Source: Linnemannia elongata (Eukaryota; Mortierellomycota; Mortierellomycetes; Mortierellales; Mortierellaceae). Taken from it: DNA of 64,000 nucleotides. Shown here piece after piece: positions 10,462-19,168 of this stretch (positions are counted from its first letter, which is position 1; each line of letters opens with the position of its first letter). The notes below the pieces were generated by a model. The model worked only from the letters and a program-made list of their open reading frames with translations, had not been told where the DNA came from and ran no database searches. Location: assembly GCA_036320915.1 (NCBI GenBank), contig JAXBDG010000016.1:620001-684000 (forward strand). The letters are read 5' to 3'. The translations under genes were made by a program, and so were the position numbers.

Positions 10462-12019
10462 ATGTCGAACAAAGACACAAAGTTCATCGATTCCGAGGAA
10501 GTGATTCGCACCCAAGATGGGAAGATCGACCTCTGTACGTTCTTTCTCTCTCTCCCTCTCCCTCTCTCACACATTCACTCTCAGCTTCTTTGTTTCTTTT
10601 GGTCTAAGGTTCCTTCTTTTACCAACCATGAGCGTGTGAATGGCATCCCACACCATGACGTAAGGACGTCTCTTCTAGCTTGAACTGACCAGCACCCTTC
10701 CTTTTCTCTTATGACATATGATAATCGATGGATTCGAATAACCAACCTCTAGTTCAGACAATCCTGGCTCGGAAGGACCCCACAGCTCAGATTCCTGTCT
10801 TTGCCAGCCACTCTCAGCCGGCAGCAATGTCCGGAGGTGTCACTAATCTTGACGCCACCAAATCGAAGGCGCTTTCGTCTTCGTCCAGCTCGTCCCCGTC
10901 ATGGCGTAGCGCACGTGTGGCCCCCGGTAAGACTAGCGCGTCCGCGTCTGCACCTATCACATCCAGTCCCTACGCGACTAATGCACCAGCTGACGCCACA
11001 ACAACCATCTCTACTGCGGGAAGAGCAGTTACCTCGGTCAAGCCTGCGGTGAAGAAGATGCTATGGTCAGCTGTATTTGTAGAGTACTGCAAGAACCCTC
11101 TCACTATACCCGAAGATATCAGGTACTGGCACGACGATGACCATATCATCATCAAGGATGCCTATGCCAAGGTGAGTCTTTCCTTTCCCACGGTCTTGAT
11201 TGTCTTTTTGCCGCGATTGCTGATGACACTCGACAATTGATCACATATTGAATTAGGGACGGAAAAGCTTATAACGATTCATTTTCTTCAACTTGTAGGC
11301 GAAGGTACATATGCTTGTGTTACCCAGGAAGCCGGTGGATAAAGTGACGGACCTGGTCGGCGAAGCAGGAGTCAGGACGGTAGAGGAGTTGGAACGCGTG
11401 GCAACTACTCTTCTGAGGACGTAAGCTGTGTTCTTTCCTCCCTTGAAAGTTCAATGTCCGTGAAGGACAACGTATCAATTGTCATGAACGAGTTCTGACC
11501 CTGTGATTTCGTTTGATTATTTCAATTGCAAGGCTGAAGGCAGAGAACGCTTATCTGGACTTCAAGATGGGTTTCCACGTCATTCCTAGCATGAGGTTCA
11601 TCGATGCTCTTTCTCATGACGCAGAATGTATTCTTTATAAATCATGATGCGTTCTTCTCTGAAGGCAGCAAAGAGGAGAAAGCACTGACTAATTATTTAT
11701 TCATTGAATTACGATTACTATTAGCCAACTACACCTCCACGTCATCTCTCAGGACTTTTGCTCGCCACGTCTGAAGAATGCGGCACACTGGAACTCGTTC
11801 AACACTGGATTCTTCATCCCTCCAGAAGAGGTGATCAAGACCATCCGGGAGAAGGGGTCGTTTGAGAAGACGACGGAGGAGCTGAAAAAGTACGCGAGAA
11901 TGAAGAAGGTTCCGATGGTGTGTAACCAGTGCTCGCAGGTCATGAAATCTGTTCCTATGCTGAACCATCATTTGGGCGAGCATTTTACGCGGAAGGTCAA
12001 GGCTCTAAAGGGGATGTAG
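10462..12019 (+). CDS. APTX: Aprataxin (DNA 5'-adenylate hydrolase): HIT domain plus C2H2 zinc finger
   Basis: Five exons: 10462..10534, 10753..11171, 11299..11420, 11533..11595 and 11725..12019; 323 residues. After a Ser/Ala-rich disordered N terminus (about 25-135) the HIT domain runs from MLWSAVFVEYCKNP through AKVHMLVLPRKPVD, FKMGFHVIPSMSQLHLHVIS and AAHWNSFNTGFF, all aprataxin landmarks. The C terminus is a zinc finger, CNQCSQVMKSVPMLNHHLGE. Known role: removes AMP from abortive ligation ends (5'-adenylated DNA) during break repair. The His triad reads Q-L-H-L-H-V, so the first His is Gln while the middle (nucleophile-type) His is kept. An alternative start at 10728 would drop the first 24 residues. 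The spliced start is preferred because it stays in phase and follows a normal leader. No FHA domain is present, as in other fungal members. Confidence 0.9.
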
Positions 12020-12728
12020 TACCTTACCCATCGAGTTCCTGAGTGAAATCGATAATGGACGACAATCAATCAGCAACCAACGCCTCAACAAGCAGGAACC
12101 AACAAGCCAACAATTGTATCAACAAGTGTATTCTAGGCCCAAGCGGCTACAGCGCTTTTTCTATCATTAAGCTCATTCACATTTTTTTCCGAAAACTCGC
12201 CGCCCACACTCGCTGGGAACCTTGCTTGGGTCAACGCTCTTATGGTTTGTCCTGTATCTCGAATGGGGTTTGTATGGATATGGATGTGAATAGGGTTATG
12301 GCTTAGCCGTTGGAGGGGTAAGGAAGAAAGTTTAAGAGACAGGGAGAGAGTGTTAACTTCAGAGGGTTCCGACAACGGGTTGATTCGGCGCTAATGAGGA
12401 CGTACGTGTATGTGTATGTATGTATGTGTGCTTGCACAAATGCATGAGCGCGTGAGAAGGGCTTGGGAAGACGTGGGAATGGATAATGAGAGACAGAGAC
12501 ACAAGTGGTTGTAGTGCAGAGGCATAAAAGAGAATCACCGCTGCACAGGAACGCAAAGGTCATGTCAGGCAAGCAAGAAAAGAAGTCAGCACATAAGAAA
12601 AACACGCCACGAGATCATCTAAGGCTCGCGTGCGTATTGATGAAACACTGCCGGACATTTCGCAAAAGGAAACACGTCAAAAAAAACAAACAGTCGACGC
12701 TATTGTGGGGTTGTCCTGAGGGAATGTC
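12020..12728. other. Intergenic
   Basis: 3' flank of aprataxin and promoter of the CBM48 gene. It includes a short TG/TATG-type simple repeat (about 12402-12430) and AG-rich sequence. No coding or RNA gene was recognised. Confidence 0.5.
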
Positions 12729-14147
12729 ATGTCATCTTCCCTCGACTCTTCTGCGACGTTGGCTTCGTCCACGCCATCGTCTTTGACAGCCCTTCAGCGG
12801 TACCCCGACCCCTACGAGTACCCTTCAACGACCACTTGTATCAAGATCTCGCTCTACCCCAAAGCTTCCTTCCGCTTCCTCCGCCTTCGGTTTTTTCGCA
12901 AACAGAACGAAAGGCTCCGTGGCGATTTTTACTATCGCCAACACCCTTCCTACGGTGGTGCCAACAACAACACTTCTTATTACTATAATCTCAACAACAA
13001 GAATGGTGCGCCTCTCCGTACCACCCCGGTCTTTTTTACCTTTCCGTTTCCTTCGTACGACGAGCATTTCCCGTCGACAGTTCAGGTGACAGGTTCATTT
13101 GATGATTGGCAGAGGGATACGCCGCTGTTGACCAAGAATGAGCAGGAGGGTCTGTTTGAGGCTGAGATTCTGGTCGATCTTGAGAAGCTCCCTGAGGTCT
13201 ATCAGGAGGAGAGTGACAGCCGTGTCATTGGTGGTGGTGGAGCTGTTGCAGCTGAGAGGGATGTCGCCGGTGGAGAGTTTCCGCCTGGTGCCAAGTTGGG
13301 ACGCAAGTTGATCTACAAGTTTGTATTGGATGGTCAGCAGTGGGTCACGGATGCGAGTCAGTCGTTGGAGAGAGACCATGAGGGTAATTTGAATAACATT
13401 CGGTTTTTGGAGAATGTTACTGTGGAAGAGAGGCGGGATCAACAGAACGAGTCTGAAGTCGCGCGAGAGTCTAGGAAAGAAGCTGTGAAGACTTTGGAGG
13501 TCAAGGATGGTCTTGTTGTTATTGGTCTTGGCCAGTCCATGATGACGAGAGATGGCGCCATCGATGCACTATCGACTGCAGGAGAATTTTCGGCTGTTGC
13601 CAATTGTGGTTCTGACATTGAGACTAGCAGGAGGGCAAAGAAACGGCCACTCACGACTTCGATGATCAGCATTGAAGCCGAAGACGACAAACGTGAGCGG
13701 GATGGAGACTATGGAGTCGCGATCCTTCAAGGCGAGCCCGTGACCGTCTCTACCACCGCCATGACCAGTCTCACCTTCTTTGGAGATCATCGCAGTGCCG
13801 CGATTGAACGAACTATGATGATGACAAGGACCTCTGTCGATACCATGATCCACAGCGATAGCAATAATGCGGCACCGTCCACCGCCTCTGACCTCTCGGA
13901 TGACTCACCCGAAAACTATCTCCCACTCTCCAGCAACAGTCTTCCTCTTTCATTCCGGTCCAAGTCTGTACACCTGCCCGTCATGAACTATGGTGATCCG
14001 AGTCGCGACTTTGTGGTGCATGCTGCACTTCCGACGACGGCGCTCTCGACCTCGGTACCACAGCTGCCCTCGATTACAACATTGGCTTTGTCGACCAAGA
14101 AGAAGACAACAGGGCTCTGGAAAAAGATAAAGAAAGTCCTCGCGTGA
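12729..14147 (+). CDS. CBM48 / AMPK-type glycogen-binding domain protein (Crp1/Mdg1-like)
   Basis: Single-exon frame of 472 codons. Residues about 118-230 form an AMPK1-CBM/CBM48 domain: VQVTGSFDDWQRDTPL, then GLFEAEILVDLEKLPE, and IYKFVLDGQQWVTDASQSLE with LNNIRFLEN at its end. Relative to the usual domain there is a roughly 25-residue Gly/Ala/Glu insertion (about 162-188) between the strands. The N terminus is Ser- and Tyr-rich; the C-terminal half is disordered and ends in a basic tail. In yeast, domains of this type sit in AMPK beta subunits and in Crp1/Mdg1. The absence of an AMPK beta C-terminal (ASC) domain argues for a Crp1/Mdg1-like protein. Substrate binding to glycogen is inferred. 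The Tc1 element begins 41 bases after the stop, within the probable 3' UTR. Confidence 0.8.
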   Translation: MSSSLDSSATLASSTPSSLTALQRYPDPYEYPSTTTCIKISLYPKASFRFLRLRFFRKQNERLRGDFYYRQHPSYGGANNNTSYYYNLNNKNGAPLRTTPVFFTFPFPSYDEHFPSTVQVTGSFDDWQRDTPLLTKNEQEGLFEAEILVDLEKLPEVYQEESDSRVIGGGGAVAAERDVAGGEFPPGAKLGRKLIYKFVLDGQQWVTDASQSLERDHEGNLNNIRFLENVTVEERRDQQNESEVARESRKEAVKTLEVKDGLVVIGLGQSMMTRDGAIDALSTAGEFSAVANCGSDIETSRRAKKRPLTTSMISIEAEDDKRERDGDYGVAILQGEPVTVSTTAMTSLTFFGDHRSAAIERTMMMTRTSVDTMIHSDSNNAAPSTASDLSDDSPENYLPLSSNSLPLSFRSKSVHLPVMNYGDPSRDFVVHAALPTTALSTSVPQLPSITTLALSTKKKTTGLWKKIKKVLA

Positions 14148-14187
14148 ACCGGCCGAGAGAGGAAGGGAGGTGGCGATGGCGGTAGTA

Positions 14188-14220
14188 CAGCGCGGTTCCA
14201 AAAAGAATGTCCGGAGAAAA
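14188..14220 (+). repeat. Left terminal inverted repeat of the Tc1 element
   Basis: 33 bases identical to the reverse complement of 15362-15394. The next base differs (A on the left, T on the right arm), which sets the boundary. It is preceded by the target TA. Confidence 0.97.
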
Positions 14221-14305
14221 AAATAAACAATAAAAATTTTTCACTTCTCGTTTTCACTCTTTCTCTTCCCTCCCTCTCCTCTCCATCTCCCCTGCCCTAC
14301 TTCTC

Positions 14306-15310
14306 ATGGCCCTCTCTACTTTTCTCAGAGGAGAGATCATTGGCATGAGCAAGGCTGGCAAGAAGTCTCCTGACATTGCTACTGAGCTCGAGGTCAATGA
14401 ACGCACGGTCCGCCGGATTATTGAGAACTACAAGAAACGAGGAAGTGTTGAAACCAAGAAGTCCCCTGGTCGTCCACGCAAGCTCACTGACCGAGATGTC
14501 CGTTCCATGGTGTCTATTGTCCACAAGAACCGTCGAGCCACTCTCCAAGATATCACCAAAGGACTTTGCACCAAGGTCTCGAGGTCTACCGTGAGGAGAA
14601 CTCTCGGTAGACTTCCCATCTTTTCCCGTGCTGCTGTAGTCAAACCTCATCTTACTCCAAAGCATAAAAGTGCGAGGTTACTTTTCGCCAAAAAGTACAA
14701 AGATTGGACAGCTGAAGAATGGAGAGAAGTGGTTTGGACAGATGAGTCGTCTTTCGAGGTGGGAAAGAACTTCCGAAAAGTTCGAGTTTGGAGGACAACA
14801 GAGGAGAAGTATCACAACTCTTGTCTTGCTCCATCTTTTAAGAGTGGAAGGACGTCTGTGATGGTGTGGGGTGCATTTGTGGGAAGCAGCATGTCCAACT
14901 TGGTTGTTATCCCACCAGGTCAATCCAAAGCAGTCGATTTCATCGATATCGTCTACAAGGGAGAGTTACTGGGCTTCTTAGGAACGACCACCAACGCCTT
15001 CCTGATGGAAGACGGGGCCCCTATCCACCGTGCCAAAGTATCCAAAGATTGGAGAGAGCGGCATTCGATCAAGACCTTTCAGTGGCCCGCCCAGTCCCCT
15101 GATCTTAACCCCATCGAGAACGTGTGGTCCATCCTCAAGAACGCCGTTCACCGTAGACGCATTCGCCCCAGAACCGTGGAGGATATGCTGATTGCTCTTA
15201 ATGAGGAATGGCGAGCAGTATCACAGATATACCTCGAAAAACTCATCAATGGTATGTCTGAAAGACTCAAGGATGTCATTACAAATAAAGGCGGACATAC
15301 ACGGTGGTGA
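14306..15310 (+). CDS. Tc1/mariner-family transposase
   Basis: 334 codons, no introns. The N terminus is a paired-type helix-turn-helix region (LRGEIIGMSKAGKKSPDIA, then NERTVRRIIENYKKRGS) with a GRPRKL AT-hook-like motif, followed by a second HTH. The DDE catalytic triad is complete: D in VVWTDESSFE, D in AFLMEDGAP and E in PDLNPIENVW, with 34 residues between the second D and E, so DD34E. The enzyme cuts and pastes DNA into TA sites, binding the 33 bp repeats. The WGAF motif and the PQSPDLNPIE-type box (here AQSPDLNPIE) are typical of the family. No frameshift, stop or missing catalytic residue is visible, so the enzyme should be functional. Confidence 0.96.
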   Translation: MALSTFLRGEIIGMSKAGKKSPDIATELEVNERTVRRIIENYKKRGSVETKKSPGRPRKLTDRDVRSMVSIVHKNRRATLQDITKGLCTKVSRSTVRRTLGRLPIFSRAAVVKPHLTPKHKSARLLFAKKYKDWTAEEWREVVWTDESSFEVGKNFRKVRVWRTTEEKYHNSCLAPSFKSGRTSVMVWGAFVGSSMSNLVVIPPGQSKAVDFIDIVYKGELLGFLGTTTNAFLMEDGAPIHRAKVSKDWRERHSIKTFQWPAQSPDLNPIENVWSILKNAVHRRRIRPRTVEDMLIALNEEWRAVSQIYLEKLINGMSERLKDVITNKGGHTRW

Positions 15311-15361
15311 ACCTTTTTTTTCCTTTACCACTAAACATTTTTTTTTTTTTTTGCGCTCATA

Positions 15362-15394
15362 TTTTCTCCGGACATTCTTTTTGGAACCGCGCTG
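15362..15394 (-). repeat. Right terminal inverted repeat of the Tc1 element
   Basis: 33 bases forming a perfect inverted match to 14188-14220, followed directly by the TA target duplication at 15395-15396. Confidence 0.97.
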
Positions 15395-15675
15395 TACAGG
15401 AGGAAGAGCGGGGAAAGAGAAGAGGAGGAAGTGGTGTAGGAAGAAGAGTAAGTACAACGTGAAGGAGTTTTAACATGAAAGCGAAAAGTTGGTGACTCTC
15501 TTTGTAATAAATCAGAAATGCCTTAATAAACCTTCAGTAACGTACCAAGAAAAAAAAAAGAACTTGTACCATGCTTTCTATTGTTGTTGCGCGTTGACAA
15601 CTGTCTCCTCTTACTCTTTCGCGAGGCGAAAAAGGCGGTGAGACAAAGGGCAAAAAATGAGAAAGAGAAGCAAAA

Positions 15676-15747
15676 AGCAGAATTCCGGGTTTGAACCGGA
15701 GACCTGCCGATCTGCAGTCGGCTGCTCTACCGCTGAGCTAATCCTGC
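15676..15747 (-). tRNA. tRNA-Cys (GCA), second copy
   Basis: 72-base cloverleaf on the minus strand with the same acceptor stem (GCAGGAT/ATTCTGC), anticodon GCA and no intron. It differs from the 5129-5200 copy only in the D loop (GGTAGA for GGCAGA) and in the T loop (TTCAAAC for TTCAAAT). A T5 run at its 3' end (plus-strand A run 15672-15676) provides the Pol III terminator. It sits 280 bp past the Tc1 element. Confidence 0.96.
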
Positions 15748-15941
15748 TTGTGAATTCTGTAGATTTTATAAATTTACTTATTATGCATTTTATGATCTCT
15801 ACGTCACCGGACATTTCAATCGTACTTGCAGCCCCAATTGGTGGCGTCGGAGGCACCTTCAGGCGAAATGGTTCCTCATTCCAAACCCTTCGACACGACA
15901 ACACATCACCTCTGTACTCCTTCCCCTAGTCCACGATATCA

Positions 15942-18008
15942 ATGACGACCAGACGAGTAGACTCAACAAAGTTGGATCCCATGGACATCCCCGAAATAAG
16001 GAACCTTGTCGTCTCCAACCTCTACTCAACAACCAACAGCAGGGCCGACATTCTCTCATGCTCATTCGTCTCCAAGGCTTGGCTCCAGACCTGCCTCCCC
16101 TACCTCTGGCATAAATTCGACCTGCGTAAATTCAACAGCCATCAACTTCACCTACGCCACCAAGGGATCATCAACAATGCACACCTGATTCGACATCTCA
16201 GTCTGGAGCACATGCAGTTCTATGAGTTGCACCCACACCTCCAGGACTATGTCCTGCCGTACTGTCAGGCTTTGCAGATAATCGAATTTACAGAGACTTG
16301 GAAGTCGGTGGATGGCAGCGGGACTGCGATGGATCACTCGGACAAGAACAAGCTGCGGTTGAGAGAGTGGGCTGATATCGCGGCGCTGATCCAACATAAT
16401 CCAGAGTTGCAGGAGTTTCGAATCGAGAACTCGAATGTCTGGACGCCGCCTGTTGCATTCTGGAGGGCCTTGGCAGAGGATGTTCCCGCACTGCGGTCTC
16501 TCCAGATCTTGCGTATCACCGTTGGACAGGGAAAGATCAGCACTGCTGAAAGCAGTAGCAGCTACAGTGTCGGTAGTAGCACAAGCAACAACAGCGGCGC
16601 TGGGAGCAGCAACACACCTGGCGGCAGTACGCCCGAAGAAGATGTGATTCTGGACATCTTTCTGGGTATTTGCGACCGTGTTGAAGAACTACATCTTGAC
16701 ACTGTGCTTTTCACCAGAGTCAAAACCGAACGCTGGATCAATGGCCCGACATTCTCTCACCTCCAGAAGCTGACGTACTTTGGGCAGTCTGCCATGCAGC
16801 TCGAACTCTTTTACAGGGCTCTGGATGCACCTGGACTACGAGAACTCACCTGGGGATCACCGTACCGAGCTATGGAGCAGCCCGCCATATTTGCGCCCTT
16901 TTTGACTGTCGAGATTGCGAAGCGACACCTGGCACTCGAGGTATTGGATCTGCAGGAGGAGGTGCCCTTTGAGGATCGAGAGCTTCAATGTATTCTGTTG
17001 TCCCTCTCACGCCCGCTACTAGCGCTTCGGGTCAAGGGCTCCGGGTTTGATGTACGGTCTCTGGAAGCGTTACTGCAACCGCGGCCTTCGTGGACTCAAT
17101 GGGACGCTGGTAGTGGATTTGCAGGAGAGCTAATGGCGTCTCATGGATCTACCATCCACACTTTGAACCTGCAAGGGTGTGCCATGGTAACCAGTGCGAT
17201 GGTACAGAGGCTCTTGCAGAGTTGTCCCCAGCTTGAGGTTTTTGTTGCATGGGAGATTAAGGGGATTGATATTTTGAGTGCGCAAACCGAGAGCCAGGCG
17301 CAGTATGGTCATGAGCAGTTAGAACCAACTTGGGCGTGCAGGAAGCTGAGACAGTTGGAGGTATTTATTTCGGTATTCACTATTTCGCAAGACGCCTGGC
17401 GACGAGGAACTACAACTGCACCAGAGTACAGGACCAGCCCTCCTGCAACGACCACAACATTTACGGCGATGTCTTCATCATCATTATCAGCAGCGGGATG
17501 TAACACTAATGGACTTGGATCGTCGTCGTCATCCTTGCCTCTGGGTGTTCCGCCACCACCACCTCCACATTCAGGAATGTCATCCTTCTCAGAAGCAGAG
17601 CGGCAGCTTCACAGAGCGGTTTATCGAGAACTTGCACAGCTGACAGAACTCGAAAAATTGGTGATTGGCAAATGGCAGTTGGCGACCGAGTACTATCAGA
17701 ACCCAGCCGAAGAACAAGGACTGGATCTGCGATTGAATTCTGGACTTGATACCCTGGCGGGGTTGATACGGCTGCGGGAGTTGGATTTCAGGAACACGCC
17801 GCAGAATCTGGATGAGCAGGATGTTGTTTGGATGGCGGAGCACTTTTGTGAGATGAGTGTAAGCGGTGAGGTGGGGTTCAGAGGCAGGTTTGCGAGACAT
17901 GATGTCCAGAGGCATCGAGAGTTGGAAGCGCGGTTTAAGGATGTACAGCACCGAAGAATGTCGTCAGCTACCCCGCACGAGGTGAATAGCAAGCGAATAT
18001 CCGCGTAA
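15942..18008 (+). CDS. F-box / leucine-rich-repeat-type protein
   Basis: Single-exon frame of 688 codons. Residues about 14-60 are an F-box-like segment (MDIPEIRNLVVSNL, then CSFVSKAWLQTCLPYLWH), the form common in Mortierella F-box/LRR proteins. The rest contains irregular leucine-rich repeats (LIRHLSLEHMQF, LQILRITVG, VEELHLDTVLF, ALEVLDLQEE, IHTLNLQGCAM, CRKLRQLEVFIS, LIRLRELDFRN). Two disordered insertions interrupt them: Ser/Asn/Gly-rich at about 200-230 and Ser plus polyproline at about 500-550. The likely role is a substrate adaptor of an SCF ubiquitin ligase; the substrate is unknown. Translation could also begin at Met14, which directly precedes the F-box. Confidence 0.8.
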   Translation: MTTRRVDSTKLDPMDIPEIRNLVVSNLYSTTNSRADILSCSFVSKAWLQTCLPYLWHKFDLRKFNSHQLHLRHQGIINNAHLIRHLSLEHMQFYELHPHLQDYVLPYCQALQIIEFTETWKSVDGSGTAMDHSDKNKLRLREWADIAALIQHNPELQEFRIENSNVWTPPVAFWRALAEDVPALRSLQILRITVGQGKISTAESSSSYSVGSSTSNNSGAGSSNTPGGSTPEEDVILDIFLGICDRVEELHLDTVLFTRVKTERWINGPTFSHLQKLTYFGQSAMQLELFYRALDAPGLRELTWGSPYRAMEQPAIFAPFLTVEIAKRHLALEVLDLQEEVPFEDRELQCILLSLSRPLLALRVKGSGFDVRSLEALLQPRPSWTQWDAGSGFAGELMASHGSTIHTLNLQGCAMVTSAMVQRLLQSCPQLEVFVAWEIKGIDILSAQTESQAQYGHEQLEPTWACRKLRQLEVFISVFTISQDAWRRGTTTAPEYRTSPPATTTTFTAMSSSSLSAAGCNTNGLGSSSSSLPLGVPPPPPPHSGMSSFSEAERQLHRAVYRELAQLTELEKLVIGKWQLATEYYQNPAEEQGLDLRLNSGLDTLAGLIRLRELDFRNTPQNLDEQDVVWMAEHFCEMSVSGEVGFRGRFARHDVQRHRELEARFKDVQHRRMSSATPHEVNSKRISA

Positions 18009-19168
18009 CACAGGGGAAGAATAAAATCGTTGATCAGTGACTGAGTGTAGTAAGTCCCCTTGATTCTTCAAGCATAGATGAAAAATGACACAAGCGCGGG
18101 CGAGTAAAAAAAATTAGTCAAGATCTTCATTGGACGCGTCGTGTTCGTGTCAATCACTAATGAACTCAATGTCTCACTTTCGCTCCAAAAGAGTACTTCT
18201 AAGAAAGATCGTCTAGAAGACACCCGTAATCAACGAGGAACAACAAGAGGGAGGGGAGAGGGATATGGTGCTAAAGAAAAAGAGGTATAAGGAAGATCCC
18301 TTATTGTCGATGGTTAAGAAGGTGATGATGATGGTAGTGCATTCCTCACTTGAAATGGGCTTTCTGTCCCCTTTCCTTGGACTACCTTCTTCCCTCATTG
18401 GCTAGAGGACATATATTGTTCACTTGAACAATGGAACAGCCAATATAGGCCATGTATGTCATGATAACAGGTATGTCTGCGCTCTTGGCTTGTTCCAAAT
18501 GCGTCGGCCCTCATTCGTGTCCAAAGGTATCATGTCTTTGCCAGCATGAAAAAAATAATAATCAAGAGTTGAAATTTAGTGCTCCCAATCAGATTGCACA
18601 GACAAAATTTTCTCAATGGCAAAATGTTTCATCTCTCACTCCGTCATTTCATTTTGCTGCGTTCTATGCGTTCCTCACATTCCTGTTCTACTCACTTCGC
18701 TCGTTCTACACACACGTAGCATCGCTGCTATCCCTTCTTCCTTGTTTTCTCTTTTCTTCTTCCCCTCATCCATTTGCTACTATCCTGCTACCATCCTCTT
18801 CCTGCTCGATCTCATTCTCCTCTCGTCGTTGTTGCCCTCTTAGTCTCTTTCGCCTCCTTTTTTTTGGTTCCAGTCAACGTGTGTGTCCCCGACCTTGTCT
18901 CTTTTACTTCGTTTAATTGCTCGTATGACTCCTACTTCAAACGACATCAGCGGCCATCGACTTTAATTCAACATCCTTTGTACATACATCTTTGTAAATA
19001 CTCCTTTTTATCCTTTCTTACTTGAACCTTTTTTTCTACCACGATCGACTGTACATATAATTTAAGATATTTCGGTTTACCTACTACAACTTCACCGACC
19101 AGCAATCAGCAAACAACAAAACAACAACCAACAACCAGCAACTAAACAACAGATAAACGATTTAAATC
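18009..19168. other. Intergenic / promoter and leader of the 2060-aa repeat protein
   Basis: Contains an AG-rich block at about 18230-18290 and a long pyrimidine-rich stretch (about 18640-18870). A CAACAA-rich leader (about 19080-19160) precedes the start codon, as expected for a strongly expressed fungal gene. Frames here (such as 18452..18916) are low-complexity TC translations. Confidence 0.55.

Larger units (their letters stand above)
14188..15394 (+). mobile_element. Structurally complete Tc1-type (DD34E) transposon, 1207 bp
   Basis: The element begins CAGCGCGGTTCCAAAAAGAA and ends with the exact reverse complement. The inverted repeats match perfectly over 33 bp (14188-14220 and 15362-15394). 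TA dinucleotides at 14186-14187 and 15395-15396 are the expected target-site duplication. One uninterrupted transposase gene fills the inside. Intact repeats, intact frame and intact TSD suggest recent and possibly continuing activity (inference). Confidence 0.96.
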
